From Nemopilema nomurai (Eukaryota; Cnidaria; Scyphozoa; Rhizostomeae; Rhizostomatidae): DNA of 64,000 bases. Where the stretch lies: NCBI GenBank assembly GCA_003864495.1, contig ML133414.1:24495-88494 (forward strand). Direction: 5' to 3'. A model generated the notes under the pieces. That model was not told the DNA's origin, did no database searches, and saw nothing but the letters and a program-made list of their open reading frames with translations. Each line of letters begins with the position of its first letter. Position 1 is the first letter of the stretch. Positions 27,711 through 42,100 of this stretch are shown here, piece by piece. A program made the position numbers and the translations under genes.

Positions 27711-30700
27711 TATCAAGCGGATGCAAGTCGCTTAACAATCGTAAACAAATTGATGAGAATAAATAAATTCAAAGATCACATTTAACTGGAGTTATTTAGC
27801 AGCCAGAGGCCAATACTGTATCAAAAGTAAAAATTTGCTTCCTTGCCTGCGGCATTGGTAAACCTAGGCTGCAAACGTCATTTCCACATAATGCATCAAA
27901 AAGTGAATTTGTAGTCTATCTGGCAGTAGCAATTGCAATACATTCAGAGAACTCAAGCAAAACTAGGACGTACCGTTCCCCTTCTGTCCTCTATTTTTCA
28001 TTTCGTAGAGTGGAGCTCGAATTTGGTGATTCTGTTATGCAATCGTTGACAAAAATAAAATTTATACCCTCATCAAAGCACGAATTGCCGGGGCAAAACT
28101 TGTAGACGTAGAACCCGCAACATCTTAAATGTCATCGGCTTGAGGGTGTTTCCTCTTCTGGAGAATTCCCTATTCTACTGAGGTTATCGACCGCCTCGAT
28201 TGATGACACTCGAATTCAATCAATCGTCTGTCCAAAATAATTCTCCACATTCCATTAAGTGTCATGGAAACAGCATTATTATGAAATGGAAATGAATAAC
28301 AAAACGTTTTATCCCTTTGGAAATCTTGTGTTAGTAACAGAGTTAGCTACCTTTAGAACAGATAGAAAGGTAATCCCCGCTACCCACGTTTCCAGGGCCT
28401 ACCAGGGCAATGAGTTATTCAATTGCAAAAGAAATTTTCTGTCCATTTCGAATTTGCAAAAAACGAGGAACTGGAATTAAACGTAGGGAAGTAGACGAGA
28501 TTAAGGGGTTGTAACAATTGAGGAATAGGAAAAGAAATGAAATACGGCGCATGACTGCGCGGATGGAAGGAACGAATAGAAAAGAAATGAAATCTCTGAA
28601 GTTTCCTTTCAAAATTCTGTAAAATCATGATTATAGCACGATTCAATGTAGCCTGCGTCACAAACCGCTCATTCATGAATCGTCAATGCTAAACAATGCG
28701 TGTTGATTCAAATCAACCTGTAACAAATAAACTGTTGGCTGACCGAAAAATAAAATACAGTGACACATTATTGGAAACAATCTGGACAGAAATTTCGAGC
28801 CACTGAGAGTCAACCTTTTCTACCAAGAAAACCCACACACAAAAAGATTTAGGCCGACTTCTTCTCCAATCCCCATTAGGCCGCACTTTAACGTCGAAAG
28901 AATTTCCGAAATTTACAATGCATACAGTCTGAAAGTTTACTTCGAAATTCTAATCAATTTCAAAGTCCACCAAATTGAATTTTTGTGTTCTTGATTAAGA
29001 ACAGATTAAAAACTTGCAAAAATAGATCCAATATCACTGAAGGAGCGGAAAGATGGAACCTGCCTGAAGCACATGACAAATAGTCACCACAGCAATTTAG
29101 CGGTAACAGGTTAAACAGCCAACCAAGAGGCTTGCTAGGAACCACAGGGCATCCACAGGAACGACCCCGCTTCCCGTTCAAATCGTGAACATGAAATCTC
29201 TCTAAAACTAAAGTTTGAAAAGTTTCAAGGAAGAAAGCAATAAATAGCTTGAAGTCTTTCACTATCTCTTGCAGAAGGACTTGCTAACAACTAACAATTG
29301 GTTTGGATTTGGTTAAATGAATTATTTCAACATGTTATCCCTGTGTTTTGTGAGATTTTCCAAGAGTTTCCTTCGGAACTTCCCTGGCTTTCTTTAGGAA
29401 GCGCGAACTATGAATTTCCTGCCCGCTTACGTAATAGAAAATCAGGAAAAAGCATGGCCATTTTCGGCTTTAGTTTTACTTACTTGTTCCCAAATAGGCT
29501 GGAAAGGTAGGTTTGCATTGAATAAAGAATGCTCCTTTTCATTTTCATTTGGCAATGCAAAATCTACTGTAGCTGAGTTGTCTGCATTGTGATGATTTAA
29601 TGTACTGCGATATTCAATCATGCGACCTGTCACTTCGGCTTGACGGGCGATATCTGAATAATGACGTCATTAAGTCCGTTTTGACCAAATTTGTAAACCC
29701 AGAAGGCTGCCCCGATTAAATGTAGCAATCGTAGCAACTATACGGGAGAAAAGCAAAAACAGAATGGGATACTTCGTTCAATTAGGCATAAACAAGATAT
29801 CACTGACAACAAATATCCAAAAGGCAATTTGCAAAAATTTTCAATTATGCAAGGTTAGCTTTAATCATTTTTTCATTATTTACGTATAATAAAATGTTAA
29901 CTAAAGCAAAGTAACTAGATAGTGTCAATTCTAATCACTTTCAATAAACAACGCACATTGGAAGAAGTTAACTCATGCAAAATGAATAGAAAATTTATCT
30001 TTTAATCCTTTTTTGATAAACTACGGATACTGGAAAATGTCAACTTAATCCAAATTTTTCAATGTGATTCAGTATTAAAACCTGAGTTGGTATGAAACCA
30101 GCGCTCCTAGTCAATTACAGCAGCTAGAGAATTACCTTGTTACAGCTGTCAAGTAAAGCACTTGTCATACTTGATCATGAAGCACAACTTTGATGGTCTT
30201 GTGTACTTTACAAACATTTTTGTAAAGTATAAAGAACAACTAATTGCCCAAAGATAACTTTCGGTCCAAAATATGTCTGTACGATTAATGTCTTCGAATA
30301 AAAAATTCAATTATCAATTAAAAAATCTACAAAAGTGAATAACGTTTTGGTTACGTTGAAATTATTAGTATTGAAATTCGACTTAATAACTGAAGTATAT
30401 CACTAAGATAGGAAGGCACAAACATTATATGTTTAGCATAAACATGCAATCAGGTAGAAACCCACAACTTAAAACTAATTCAATTATCAGTGTTAGCGGT
30501 GTAGTCCTTTTACAACAGAACATAGGATCACTTATCTTCATCGTCTTAATGCTTCACAATCAATATAGTTATCTCGGGTAAGTGTCATTGGAATTTTTTC
30601 GGAATGTTCTGAGCTCTGAAAGACTTTACAGAACAATTTTCAGGAATTCTTAATTCTATTTACAATGTTAATTGCATTGGTTGTCACAGAGTAGTGAAAC

Positions 30701-33187
30701 ACAGAGAGCCATTAAAGTTTGAAGATAATCTTTTGGTCCTTATTACCCTTTGTGAAAAAACTTTCTCCCGATATCTCAAGCTAAACTGGGCGTAAGCATC
30801 AACGACTTTTTATCAAAATTTTATGGATTATGACAATTTATGAATCCACAAAGACCAGATGACTTTGTGGTACCATCAACCAATCAAAGTTTGAGCCCCG
30901 TGACTTGAGATTCATGTTAACAGAAGGCTACTGCAGCATAACATACTCAATCGATCTTTCATGTAATGGGGCAGAAATTTCCATCAATTTAGATTCCTTC
31001 GAAAGCATTTTATAGAATATCTATGTAAAGATTTTGTTCGTACTACAACAATAATTTTCCATGTTTTAATTACCATATTTTGTCCGACGCCCTTTGAGTA
31101 TGCAAACCTTGTCGAAAATGGCGGAGACTGGATCGAAAATCACGTCAGGTTGTGAAAAGAGCACGTGATTGAATGTCTTTAGACCAATCAGCGTCCACTC
31201 CCCAACTTCGCTGTGTGTCATACGTAAAAGTACTCTAAAGTATGCAAAAACTATGCTTCCGCTCGAAATTTTGAAGTAAAATGTCTATGCAAAATCCCGC
31301 GATTAATATGCATTATCATTTAGTTAGAACATTTTTAACCACTTGTCTTCTGGAGAATTATAAAAACTGATCATACTCTTGAACTTTGAAAAATTGTAAA
31401 ATGCATTGACTCCTTTGGAATCGGTCATCTTAGATGTGAGGATGTGGTGCCTTTCCTCTCTTTTATACTCCGAAGCACTCGTTTGCTTCTAATCTCGACC
31501 CGCTTATGTTTAGGTAACGGAAAAGTCATTTACAGCTCATACTGTGCAGTTAGAAATATCCACTTATATATCATATCACCTCAAGGTTGATATACAAAGC
31601 ACTGAACTGTCAACCTATTATCTATGTTCAAAGAGATCAGAAATTATGATTAATATTAAAAAACTGCATTGTCTCCACATTCACATTATCTCCATTGGAC
31701 TATTATCTATGCTTATATGTAGAGTTCAAGCAGAAATTATTATTAATATTAAAAAACTGTTCCAGAAATACCTATCTATGTCTATTTCCTTATGGGGAAA
31801 AGGCTGTAATGGTAGGCTGAGCAACGTCAAAAAACAGGATAGCTCAATTTTGTATTTCATAAAGTAAGTAATTCTAGAAAAGGGGATTTTTTTAGTGGGA
31901 CTAATTTTGTTTAATGAAGAATAAAATGACGTCTTTATTCTATCTCCATTGGATAAGGATGTTCTTTCATCGCTATCAGAAATAACTTGAAGTATCATAT
32001 ATCTCGATATGATTCAATATGAGTATAGTACTGTTTAGCCTCAGGGAAATAAAAAACTGATCTCCGCATATTATCCAACAATGCAGTTGAAACTTTACAA
32101 GGGCGCACAGCCTTGGATGCAAGGTCCTTGGTCTACGGGTGTTTGCAACTGGATAATCTTATAACAATGTCGCGAAAATAGCCCATGCTTATTGCATATC
32201 AAACAGTGTAAAAGGGGTTAATACAGACCGCCACTGAATACCGATTGGTACCACTGTATAACATTCTTTAAAAATAGAGGTTTGCTTGCCAATTTTCAGA
32301 TATGCATGTAAAGATGAACCGAAGTCAACTAAAAAAAAAACACATTATTACTCAATGCAGATTTAATTTGCATCCAGAAAACAACTTTGCATTGTACCTC
32401 GACTACCGACCGCTAATGCATCGAACTTGCAAACAAACTGGTTGAGTTTTCAACTTGATAGGAAAGTACCTGCACAGTGATAATGCATTAAATTATCATG
32501 AATTTCAAGTTGATAATAAAGAACTTCCAAACAAATGCATTTCCAACTACCAGAGACGTGTATCAAAGCAAAGAGAAGCATGCTTCTCGTGGGTTTGCAG
32601 TGGCAAAAAGAAAAGAAAAGGATGAAGTCCACTCAATGCAGGTATTGTAATCTAAGCAACTTGAGCACAGAACTACCGTTACACTTGATGTATAAAAACA
32701 AGACATTTCACAAGGAATAGAGATTCCAAAGAATACAAAATGCTTCTTCGATGCAAAAACGAGGGAAGGTTATATTCAAAATAATACTGTTAATGGTGAA
32801 AGCAATATCGAATTGCTTTAAGAATTGTTCTCTCGAATGGTGTACCTTGCATTCTTTATGAGGCCTTGTCATCTTGACTGAGATGTAGAAATTCTGGAAG
32901 ACAAATAACTCAAAACTAAAGCCAGGAGAAATAAAAGACAAACAATCGCATGGGGTTTTACCTAGCTCAAAATCAAGCGTAAGGTCTGAGATAAGTATGC
33001 CTGAAGGGAAATGGAAGACAGATGTTCTACGAGTGATACCTAGCACCATGTCGTAAGGATTAAATTAGATTTTGGTTCCCTTTTTGGTTTGCCCTACCCG
33101 ACCTGTCCGTCCAATTATGAGTCATCTTATCCAACAATAACTCTTGCTGTCGTTGGTTTTAATTTACGGTTCTAAAGCTTTATCTTA
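27711..33187. other. Intergenic between divergent SPATS2-like and channel genes
   Basis: This 5.5-kb stretch separates the start codons of two divergently transcribed genes and should hold both promoters and 5' untranslated exons. I find no convincing coding exon on either strand; the open frames are short and lack family resemblance or paired splice sites. The one structured piece I see is the short direct duplication at 31616-31759. Confidence 0.5.
31616..31759. repeat. Imperfect direct duplication
   Basis: Two segments about 85-93 bases apart share CTATTATCTATG and then AGAAATTAT(G/T)ATTAATATT followed by an A-run and CTG. The copies are 31616-31666 and 31700-31759. This looks like a local tandem duplication that has diverged and gained a few bases. 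Confidence 0.6.
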
Positions 33188-36100
33188 ATGTTGCAGGCCG
33201 TCAAATCCAAGACCCTTTTCTTTGTTCCTGTGGTTTGTTATCATGTGCTTGAGTCAAATTGCAGGCGTCCAGACGATACTTCACTCACGTCAGTATCTTA
33301 TGCTTTTGGAAATAATATGTGTACATGATAAAGATGGAGAGTATTTAAATATGAGAACTGAAAGGCTAAAATCACATACAGAATTTTCAGATCGTTCAAT
33401 TATATCGAAGCATTTCTTGTAAAGGTATGCTAGACGATGTATCAATGCTAGACATTGGCCTGGCCCCTATTTTTATAATGTGAACAATATTTATACATGG
33501 GTTGTGTTGGCAAAGATACTTTCGTGTCACTTAAGGCCAAGTAGATTGAAGATACTCTTTTATATTATTACTCAAAATAACCCTAGGTCTTAATTCTAAA
33601 AGCAGATTATCCACCAGGTTTCCTTCGCTCCCTTCAATAATAGACGCAGGTAGTAGCTGTACATATAATTTACAGACTGTTCATTGATATTCATGTTTCT
33701 ACTTCTTGCTCCGAAGGCTTCCTGCAGCCTGGAAACGGACTCATCAAAGAGATCTGGTACAGAGCACCGGATTTAACTCTCGATACTTTTAGACAGCTTT
33801 CAGATTTTCCGACATGTCCTCACTCGATTCAAAACTTGGACGATTTCAACGACCCCCCGGCCTACATAAGTGATAAACAGAAGTATACTGTCGTCAGATA
33901 TAAAGCATATTTTGTTCCTTCGGAGACAGGGAATCACAGGTAGCTGGATAATCTTATCTTTCTTGTTTACTTGTCGGCTTTGCATATTGCATCTGTATTG
34001 TAAAGCTCCAGCAAGCGACTTAAATTTCAGTTGAACTGAGGTTGGTTACCAAAATGTTGTGTTCGTGGAAAGTATAAAATCGATCTTTCCTATTTTGATG
34101 GGTACCTTGGCAGTTTGGGCAAAAAGCAATTAATCAATGACAAACGGCACACCAAAATCCATGTTTTATCTGCTCTTGAAGATATCTGCTGGGCATTAAA
34201 ACCAAACTAATCAGCTTAACGTCAGTACCAGATACCGTTTGAATTACCAACCTGCCATACCTATGACCTGCAGAAATGTGTACATTTAATCTTAAAGTAC
34301 AATTCTACGTCCGCCTTGAATTGATTAAAAGCAGAAGTGCTTCCAACTTGGAGGTGCAACGTGCATCATTTGGGCATCTCCACTGTCAATCGCTGCCTCT
34401 CAATATTTTGAGACACATAGCTTGAACTGCTAATGGCTAGAAAGCTAGTAAGCTCAATTAGAACAACTCCAAGGTGTGGTAATAAAAAATCTTATTAAAA
34501 TGAGAAGGCAGCTGGGCATGCCACGCCCTTGTATTCTCTAAAGAAAGGGGGACGCAAGGTGCCTATTTGATGTTCTATTTAAGAGCTTCGTTCTAGCCTT
34601 ACTCTCATGCAAACGCGCTTATTTAATCCTGTGGCACTCTTGGCCAAACTGTTGACTGACTGAACTGTTTGCTGTTTAAAGGTTTTATGCAAAATGCAAA
34701 GGCATGTGCTCATTTGAGATCGAAATGGAGCCATCCGAGGCGCAGAAGATTCTGCAAGTTCACTACGCAACCTCAACTAGCTGCTGGGAATGGTAGGTCG
34801 ACTTGACTTTGGCAGTGGCCTGTCAACTTAATAACCAAAAATTGGCTCACACTTTAAGCGCCATAGACTGATATAGCCACCCTACTCCTGTCTAGATAAC
34901 ACCGGTAAATGTGATATTGAAATACCAATTATGAATTTGAACATTGTTTTGGGAGTGCATGGTTGCTACTGCATGCAACATGACAAGAACGAGGCTGACT
35001 ACGTTACACGAGGTAAAACGCATTTGCATATGCAACTTTTATGATGAATTGTGGGAAATGTAGCATTTGAATGTCTTTGACGTTCATCAATAGAAAGCAC
35101 CATTTTCCTTTTTCCTTCGCAAATGAATTTAATTCAGGATTGGTGAATCTAACTAATGAGAAATGAAAATTCTTCTCACCTGCATTTATTGCAAAAATCT
35201 TCCAAATTTAATGCTATAAATTGCTTGAAATGCCAAGCAAGCCAATCTTCGGTTTTTTAGTGTTGTGTGGTGACTTGATGCTTCATAACTTTCATCTTTG
35301 CAAAGCCACCACTGTTTCTGAGTTTCCTATCTAGATGTCTTCTGCGAGCTGAAAAAAAGCTTGATATATTCCAAATAGATAATATACAAAATGGACTTAG
35401 TGATTGTGCAAAAATAGCGAAAAGCTGGAGATTTGCGTTTATTCTGGGTTAAAACTGTATTCCCTATGCATTCACATTATTATAAAGCATAATTAAAAAT
35501 CATCACAATACAGAGAAATATGCAAAGCCAACTTCTTTGTTAACAAACATCTTTCTTTGTAATAAAGCCTCTTTGCATAACAACGCCCAAAACATTACAA
35601 ACGTAATATAATTAGAGCCATGTGCAGTGCAGTTGAATCCTCATAAGAAGACCTTGGACTCCCGGTATCTCCACAATCGAGAGAACTATCTAAGTGTATT
35701 TAAGTGTATTGATACGGGGTACAATTCACTGCGGATATCAAGACAAGTATTGCAATCTCCGAGAAAACCCTTCACTCTATTTTCAGGCTTAGGCTAATTA
35801 GCAGCAATTAATTAGCTAATGAAACGATTAGACACAATGCTGAGAAAGAGAGTTGAGCTTAAATGCGTTGGGGTGAAAAGACGGACATCAACTAAGATTG
35901 CCACCATGTAAAGGCAACTTGTTCGCAATGCAAAAAACTTTATTCAAAGGTGCGTTGCAGGCTTCTCCAAACTATCTCTTCGTTGGTTCTTTACTTAGAT
36001 ATCGATGTATATTTACCGAATAATGATTGTTCTGAATCTAGCCGCAACCAGAAACTCAATAATCCTTTGAATAATTAATTTAGAACAACCAGCTGTGGTT

Positions 36101-39100
36101 TGTAGGTTTTTGCTTAAGGAAGTTCGTCACGTTTACAATTAGGTTTAAACTCCCTCCCCGTTTAATGCGGTGGTTTGAAGTACCAGTCGAAGGTAAAAAA
36201 AGAATGTTTTTATGCAAGCAAAGGCTCTTGAACAAACACTCATTAGAACATCTTACCTTTGCACAACAGCACAACAGGCCATTATTCTGACGCTTAAATC
36301 TACCCATGGGCTCCGAAGCAGGTTGGAAAGTGGAGGGGCCAAGGGAGATTTTAACTATTATAACAAAAGATGTTTAAAAAAGCTCTATTGTTTTACAAAA
36401 AAGTGAGGGGGCCATGGCCCCTCTGCTTCCCGACTCGTTTATCATCCTCCCTGAATCACTTATCTTCCTGACTCACTAATTTCCCCTGACTTATATATCT
36501 TCCCTGACTTACATAACTTTCCTGACTCATTCATATTCCCTGACTCATTTGTCATCAAATTCCGAATCTTTCAACTCAATCCTAATCCTAACACCTTTAA
36601 CTAAAACATATTTTTTAAGCAATTGCTCTTCAAGCCAATGAACTTTTTCACTGCAACAATCGTTTCTCTACAAATATCTATATAAAAGCTAACTTTGGTT
36701 GGAAAGAGAACCATAGCAAAAGGAAATTCAAGCTTCGATTACAAAATACCTATTTTTCTTTCCTTAAAAATGCACCGTCAACAAAAAACCTGCAGGTCAA
36801 TAAATATACCCAGTACACTTTTTACAACAGCTCTGCAACTCAGATGTCCCGGAATATATTTCTCTTCAAATCCGTGCGTTACTTCATAACGCTGATGCGC
36901 ATTGGTGACGGGAATTACGACTTTGCAGCACTTGGAGTCAAAAGGCCGAGTGGAACCTATGAAAGGCCGATAAGAAAGACAAGCCTGTGGCGGACATTGT
37001 GTAAGTCACTTTTTTAATACCAGTATGCGGTAAGCTACCATCAGAGACATGAAAACGTCGCGTACAGACATTCTTCTTTGCTTCTGATCAGCTTTTACTT
37101 GCTTTTAGCAATCATTTTCAGGGCAATAAGCTAGACTACATACTATCCTGGTCAATCACTTCCAATATTTCATCTAACTTACAGAAAACGAATGTTGGAC
37201 GAAATTTTGAATGCATTTGAACACTCATATAGGGGTGTTTCACCCAACATTGACGAATCGATGTTGGGTGAAGTTTGATCACAATCAAAAATAAAATTTG
37301 TTTTTCAATGTTAGTTTGATGATTGGATGTGTTGGACCCCATCCATGCAACAATTCATCCAACATTTCATTTTCTGGGCATGTGCATTATACAACTTTTA
37401 TTGCTATTTGACCGTCAACTGTAAAAGGTAGCATTACTACTACTACAAAACTATTTTGAACAGCTTCTTTTCAAAACCAGCCAGCACGACTCGCTCACGT
37501 TTTGCGCGTCTTTTACCATCGATAGACCAGTGCTGTAAACTGCACAGCGATCGAAATGTTGGGTAAAATGTTTGGTGCGTTAGGCCAGGGCTCAGGGATT
37601 AATTTAAGGGTTTTATGGGCAGGAACAAAAAGGGGTGAATGTGAAGACAGTTCATTCATATCCCTATATAAAGATATTCACACACTATTGCCTGCCAACA
37701 TAAGGGTGCATGAATACCATTCACATTTGTCTTATAATTTTAATAAAAAATGCCTAAATAGTCATCAAGATCTTATAATTAAAATAGTAAGGAACTGTTG
37801 AATAATAATGTTTGCATACTTATTAATTTATCACCTTCAGATCAAGCAAACGTCAGAAAACGATTGAAAGCTAACAAAATCAATAGCAAGTTGCGGATCA
37901 AAAGCAACATAAGAGGTTATGAAAGGAGCGTATGATTGGTTGGCTAATGCCCAATCAGCTTCCACTTCAAACCTTCTTTAATAGAATTAAGGAGGTATTC
38001 CCGCAATTCCGTGCTACTTTGAAGCTCTGCAGGACGAGACATTTTATAAGTGATAAGAGTATATGTCGATGACTTTGTTCGAGAAAGGCGCCAAAGCTCG
38101 TATTGTTTGCATTAGAGGTAAGAATGAAATAGCGTAATGGGGACACGTTACTTATAGCTAGAATAACAACGTGAGCTTGCTAAATCAGACATGACACGTC
38201 ATTCAAACCGACGAGCACGTATTTAACTCAGAATCATAGAGAGTGCGGAAAAATAATCGACCCGAGTGGGACTCGAGCTCACGACCCTTGACTTTGTACG
38301 TCAAGTGCTCTACTGCTGAGTTATCAGGTCATGCTTTCAAGCCAGCACTCGAGGCCAAGCCATTTATCCGCACTGCCCCTCTCTTTTACCGATTGCACAG
38401 GACATGTGCAGAAGACCTGTTGAATGAGAGAGGACTGCCCACACCAGGAGGGCTATCGCAGCCCCACCAGTGGATAGGATTGAGGAAGAGAAAAGTTCAT
38501 AGGCAACAGGATTTTACTCATATTTAACTCAACATGGCATGTCCTTTCCTGTGGGCACATTAATCTAATCCCTGGTCCTTGTGAAGTCTAATGATCCCTG
38601 TTTCTTCCAGCTCAATGCCTTTAAGATTCAGGTCGGAATACGGTTAAAGTCATTTACGGTCAAATAACAGTTGCTCTAATCTCTAGTTAGCTACTCCTGA
38701 AGTATGCTTTCCAAAACTGCTGATCCCAAGGCATAGGCCCTCTATCTGCTCTCCAATGCGATAGCTCACCTGTGGTGCAGAGTTTTCTCTATTGAATGCA
38801 AGTACCAAGCAACAGAATTTAATTACACCAGTCAGATTCTAACTAGGTTTGTTGACATGCTCTCAAACGTGATTTTTCTACTAATACTCTCAATAATTTC
38901 AAACAGCACTCTACTACTGGCACGGTCTATTCGGGGAGTACTACCAGATCTCTACCGGAACAAGACCAGACTTGGGCTCCATCCCAGCACAACCAACAGA
39001 AGTTGGATGTCTTTCGAGGACCTTTGACGACAGGAAACAAAACAACTTTGGTTTGAGAGTGTCTGGGTTTTTCCATCCACAAACAACTGATGTCTACAAA

Positions 39101-42100
39101 GTCAACCTACAGTGTCAGAACCGGTGCGAATTTTACAGCACCATCAACGGGACCGAAGTTAAGGTTGCGGAACAGTAAGTGGTGTTGAAATTCAGTTAAA
39201 GGCATGGTAAATAGCGGTTTTCCACGGGCTGTTGTCTGTTTTCATGTGGTAAATCGGCTTTCATGTGATCAGACATCAACTGCGAGGTTAAAACATCATG
39301 TGTGCAATTTGCTTGACAGCCAATCAGATTAACGTAGCTATCATAACGACTCGGTAATTTTTGCAATTTGGGTATACGCTTTCCATTTATCATGACTTAA
39401 TCTTGCATTCGCTTATCTAGTGATGAATAAAGACGAATGAGACGTGTTTCTGTACTACTTGCTTTTTACTTATGTTACAACGCAGCCTCTCATTAGGCCA
39501 TTTTTTTCAACATGAGCCCTCTCTTTTCTACTAGAGATGATGTTAGTATCCTAAAAGTGATTGGAAAGCTCGAAAAAAGACAAGAATACTTTCTGCGCAT
39601 CAACTACTATAAAGACGACAAAGGTGGTACAAAGTTCTACGTGAAGCGAATGAGCGAACGAACCATGTTTGACTTCTTCAAGTCTTCAGAGACACGAACA
39701 ATTAAGCCAGGTAAACTTTGTTGTTCGTACAATGATGCAATGTAAGGCAATAGGTATAGAATTTTATGAAAGTCAAAATGCCTCAACCTTCGTAAGTCAA
39801 GCTGAAGTGTGCCTCTGAAACTATCTTCAGAGCTCAAGAATTCAAATTTGAGAACTGCAACTCAGCAACGGTGCAGATCGACATTGCGCTCAAAATAAAT
39901 GTCCTTCTTTCACATATACTTCAGAAGAAGATCTCAAAAGTTACCTTGAACTAGAGGCTTGGGTCTTGGCAAGCTTTTTTATGACTAGTTGCTTCAAAGA
40001 CCTTTTGTTTGAAGATCTTGCATGTTGCTAAAGATTAACCGTGCAATGATTCGTTCTTGAATATAGACACCCCATTCTAAGGTTCACAGACTTCTAAAAC
40101 TCTTTCCATTCTTATTGGCAGAAATGGAAATAATCCCTGCCTTATCGTATCAAGCTACAAACTCGACAAGTGTCAACATTACATGGGGCGTTCCACAAAT
40201 ACCCATATACAACAACTTCACTTTGAAATCCTACGAAATCAGCTTTTGGCCTCTTGACAACCCAAGCAATGTTCACAAGAGCAAGATAGCAGATACGGCT
40301 GTTAATTCAAAGCTTTTCTCTGGGCTTGGGGTCTGGAGTATTCATGAGGCAAAATTTCTATTCATTGGAGAGGAGTACACAATAAAGCCAAAAGACCTGA
40401 TATTTAGGACAGGTGAAGGAGGTTAGTTGAAACTATTGGCCATTTCTGTCTCATTGCTTATTAGTGCAACGCGGTCATAGCCATGCAATTGCTCTAAGAA
40501 ATAATTGCAAGCTTTGGTAAAGCAATCATAGTTCACTACAAGTGCATCTGATTTCAAAAGAAGCATAGGTGCAAATAGATCTTAATTTTACGCAAAAATT
40601 TGTTGATGTTAATAAAGGTAAAATATAAAGAATTACCATGCATTGAAATCAAACATGTTTCTTAAACAATTGCTGCTATGTTTGCAAGATGTTATCTTAG
40701 ATTAGAGCTTTCAAAAAATCATTACTCTATGATATTTATGGTGGGAGTTCTGCGATTGATGTTTAACAAGCTGTTGTACGTACTCCTATCTTGTTTACTT
40801 CGTTCAGTTCCAACTGCCCCGCCATCCCGAATCCTCTTGCGCTCTGAGACATCAACGTCAATCGTTGTCGCATGGGGACCAATCTCATTCCATAACCAGC
40901 ACGGTGTTATGACTGGGTTCCTGGTCAAGTACAGTCCAAAGGGAGAAAACAGTTGGCTCAACGTGACCAGTCACACAATTGCCGTTAGAGAGATAACTTT
41001 AACTGGGTTGAAGTTCTACCACGAATATGAGATTAGAGTGGCAGGGATGACGTCAGCAGGAGTTGGTGTCTTCTCTTCGGTTTTCACAGAGCGGACGCAA
41101 GAAGATGGCAAGTATCTTTGTTTGAAAATAAAAAGGGGATTTGATGTAAAGAAAATTTCCATCACCAGAAAATTAAAATGAGTACGCATTAAACCCACAA
41201 GATGACATTAGCGTGACATCAAAGAATTAGAAAAGGCAACTATAATGGAACCAAAGATGACTGACAGAGCCCATAGGTAGAGAATTTTAGACACATTGGT
41301 AGCGGAAATTCTTATTGGGACAAACCTTATTCTTTTCAGCTCCGAGTTCAGCACCAACTGATGTCATTGCATACAACCTAAGCTCGAGGGCTTTAGAAGT
41401 CAAATGGGGCCCTGTACCATTTGAAGGGAGGAATGGAATCGTGAGGGTTTATGTGATTTACTACAAGCAGAAGGATGCACCAGAATCAGACTGGACGTAC
41501 GAAAAGGCAAGTGGATCAGTAAACACATCAATAATAACAGGCCTAAAGCATTGGTCCTTTTACCAGATCAAAGTGGCGGCGAAAACTGTGAAAGAAGGAG
41601 TTCAAAGCGAGGCTGTGGTAACCAGAACAGATCAGTTCGGTACGTAGATCATTACGAGGTTGTGATAGTGTATTTTGTAAGCAATACATAATGTTTCAGG
41701 AGAACTAATTGGAAGTGCTGTCACGATTGGTGCATGAGGCGTTTGATAATACAGAATTGTAGAGCGAGAGGGACAGACGGAAGCCCCCTTCGCAATCATG
41801 TTTCATGATTCAACTCTAAATTCCCTTAATCGAATCTCTATTAACAATAGGTATATAAAGCTAAATGTATTTTAATCATTGGCTATGTAACGCGAATGTG
41901 TGACATGTGACAGGAGAGGGAGCATAGCGCCAGGGAGGGGATGCCTACCTGCATCTTGTCTTCCATGTGCAACAGTGTTTCTTACATCATCCCTATAAGA
42001 TTGCATACTAAACTGATCAAAGTTCCTGAATATGCGATTGTGTCTTACGTTAGTGCCATCGCAGCCGCCCCCAAATGTGACAGTGACAGCAGTCGGTCCA

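Larger units (their letters stand above)
33728..39710 (+). other. Two tandem PA14 domains of the channel ectodomain (five exons)
   Basis: PA14 is a beta-barrel, often carbohydrate-binding, domain. Domain 1 spans exons 33728-33939, 34682-34792 and 36831-37000. It starts GLIKEIWYRAPDLTL, with a DFP turn, YFVPSETGNHRFYAKCKG, and an ending RYFITLMRIGDG plus VKRPSGTYERPI, matching the fibrocystin-like PA14 pattern (G-L-x-E-x-W ... GYFVAPxTGxYxF ... YYIEA). Domain 2 spans 38907-39174 and 39535-39710. It starts GLFGEYYQ, with FDDRKQNNFGLRVSGFFHPQT, and an ending EYFLRINYYKDDKGG. Introns split both domains at unlike phases, so unlike the FN3 repeats they are not single-exon modules. Confidence 0.8.

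Noticed and set aside
29298..29592. Two overlapping plus-strand open frames of 60-70 codons upstream of the channel gene
   Set aside because: Overlapping frames without motif, splice sites or family resemblance; considered as possible 5' exons but phase and content gave no support.
33222..33422. Alternative reading frame with a hydrophobic start (LFLWFVIMCLSQIAG) as the signal peptide of the channel
   Set aside because: It has no suitable upstream ATG and its phase at the 33292 donor does not fit the next exon; the frame starting at 33188 fits.
38262..38333. Functional tRNA gene on the minus strand
   Set aside because: The anticodon arm is irregular, the sequence is embedded in a repeated element with target duplications, and a second diverged copy exists; it is retroposon sequence.
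40722..40961. Minus-strand open frame of 79 codons
   Set aside because: It is the antisense of an FN3 exon and has no independent support.
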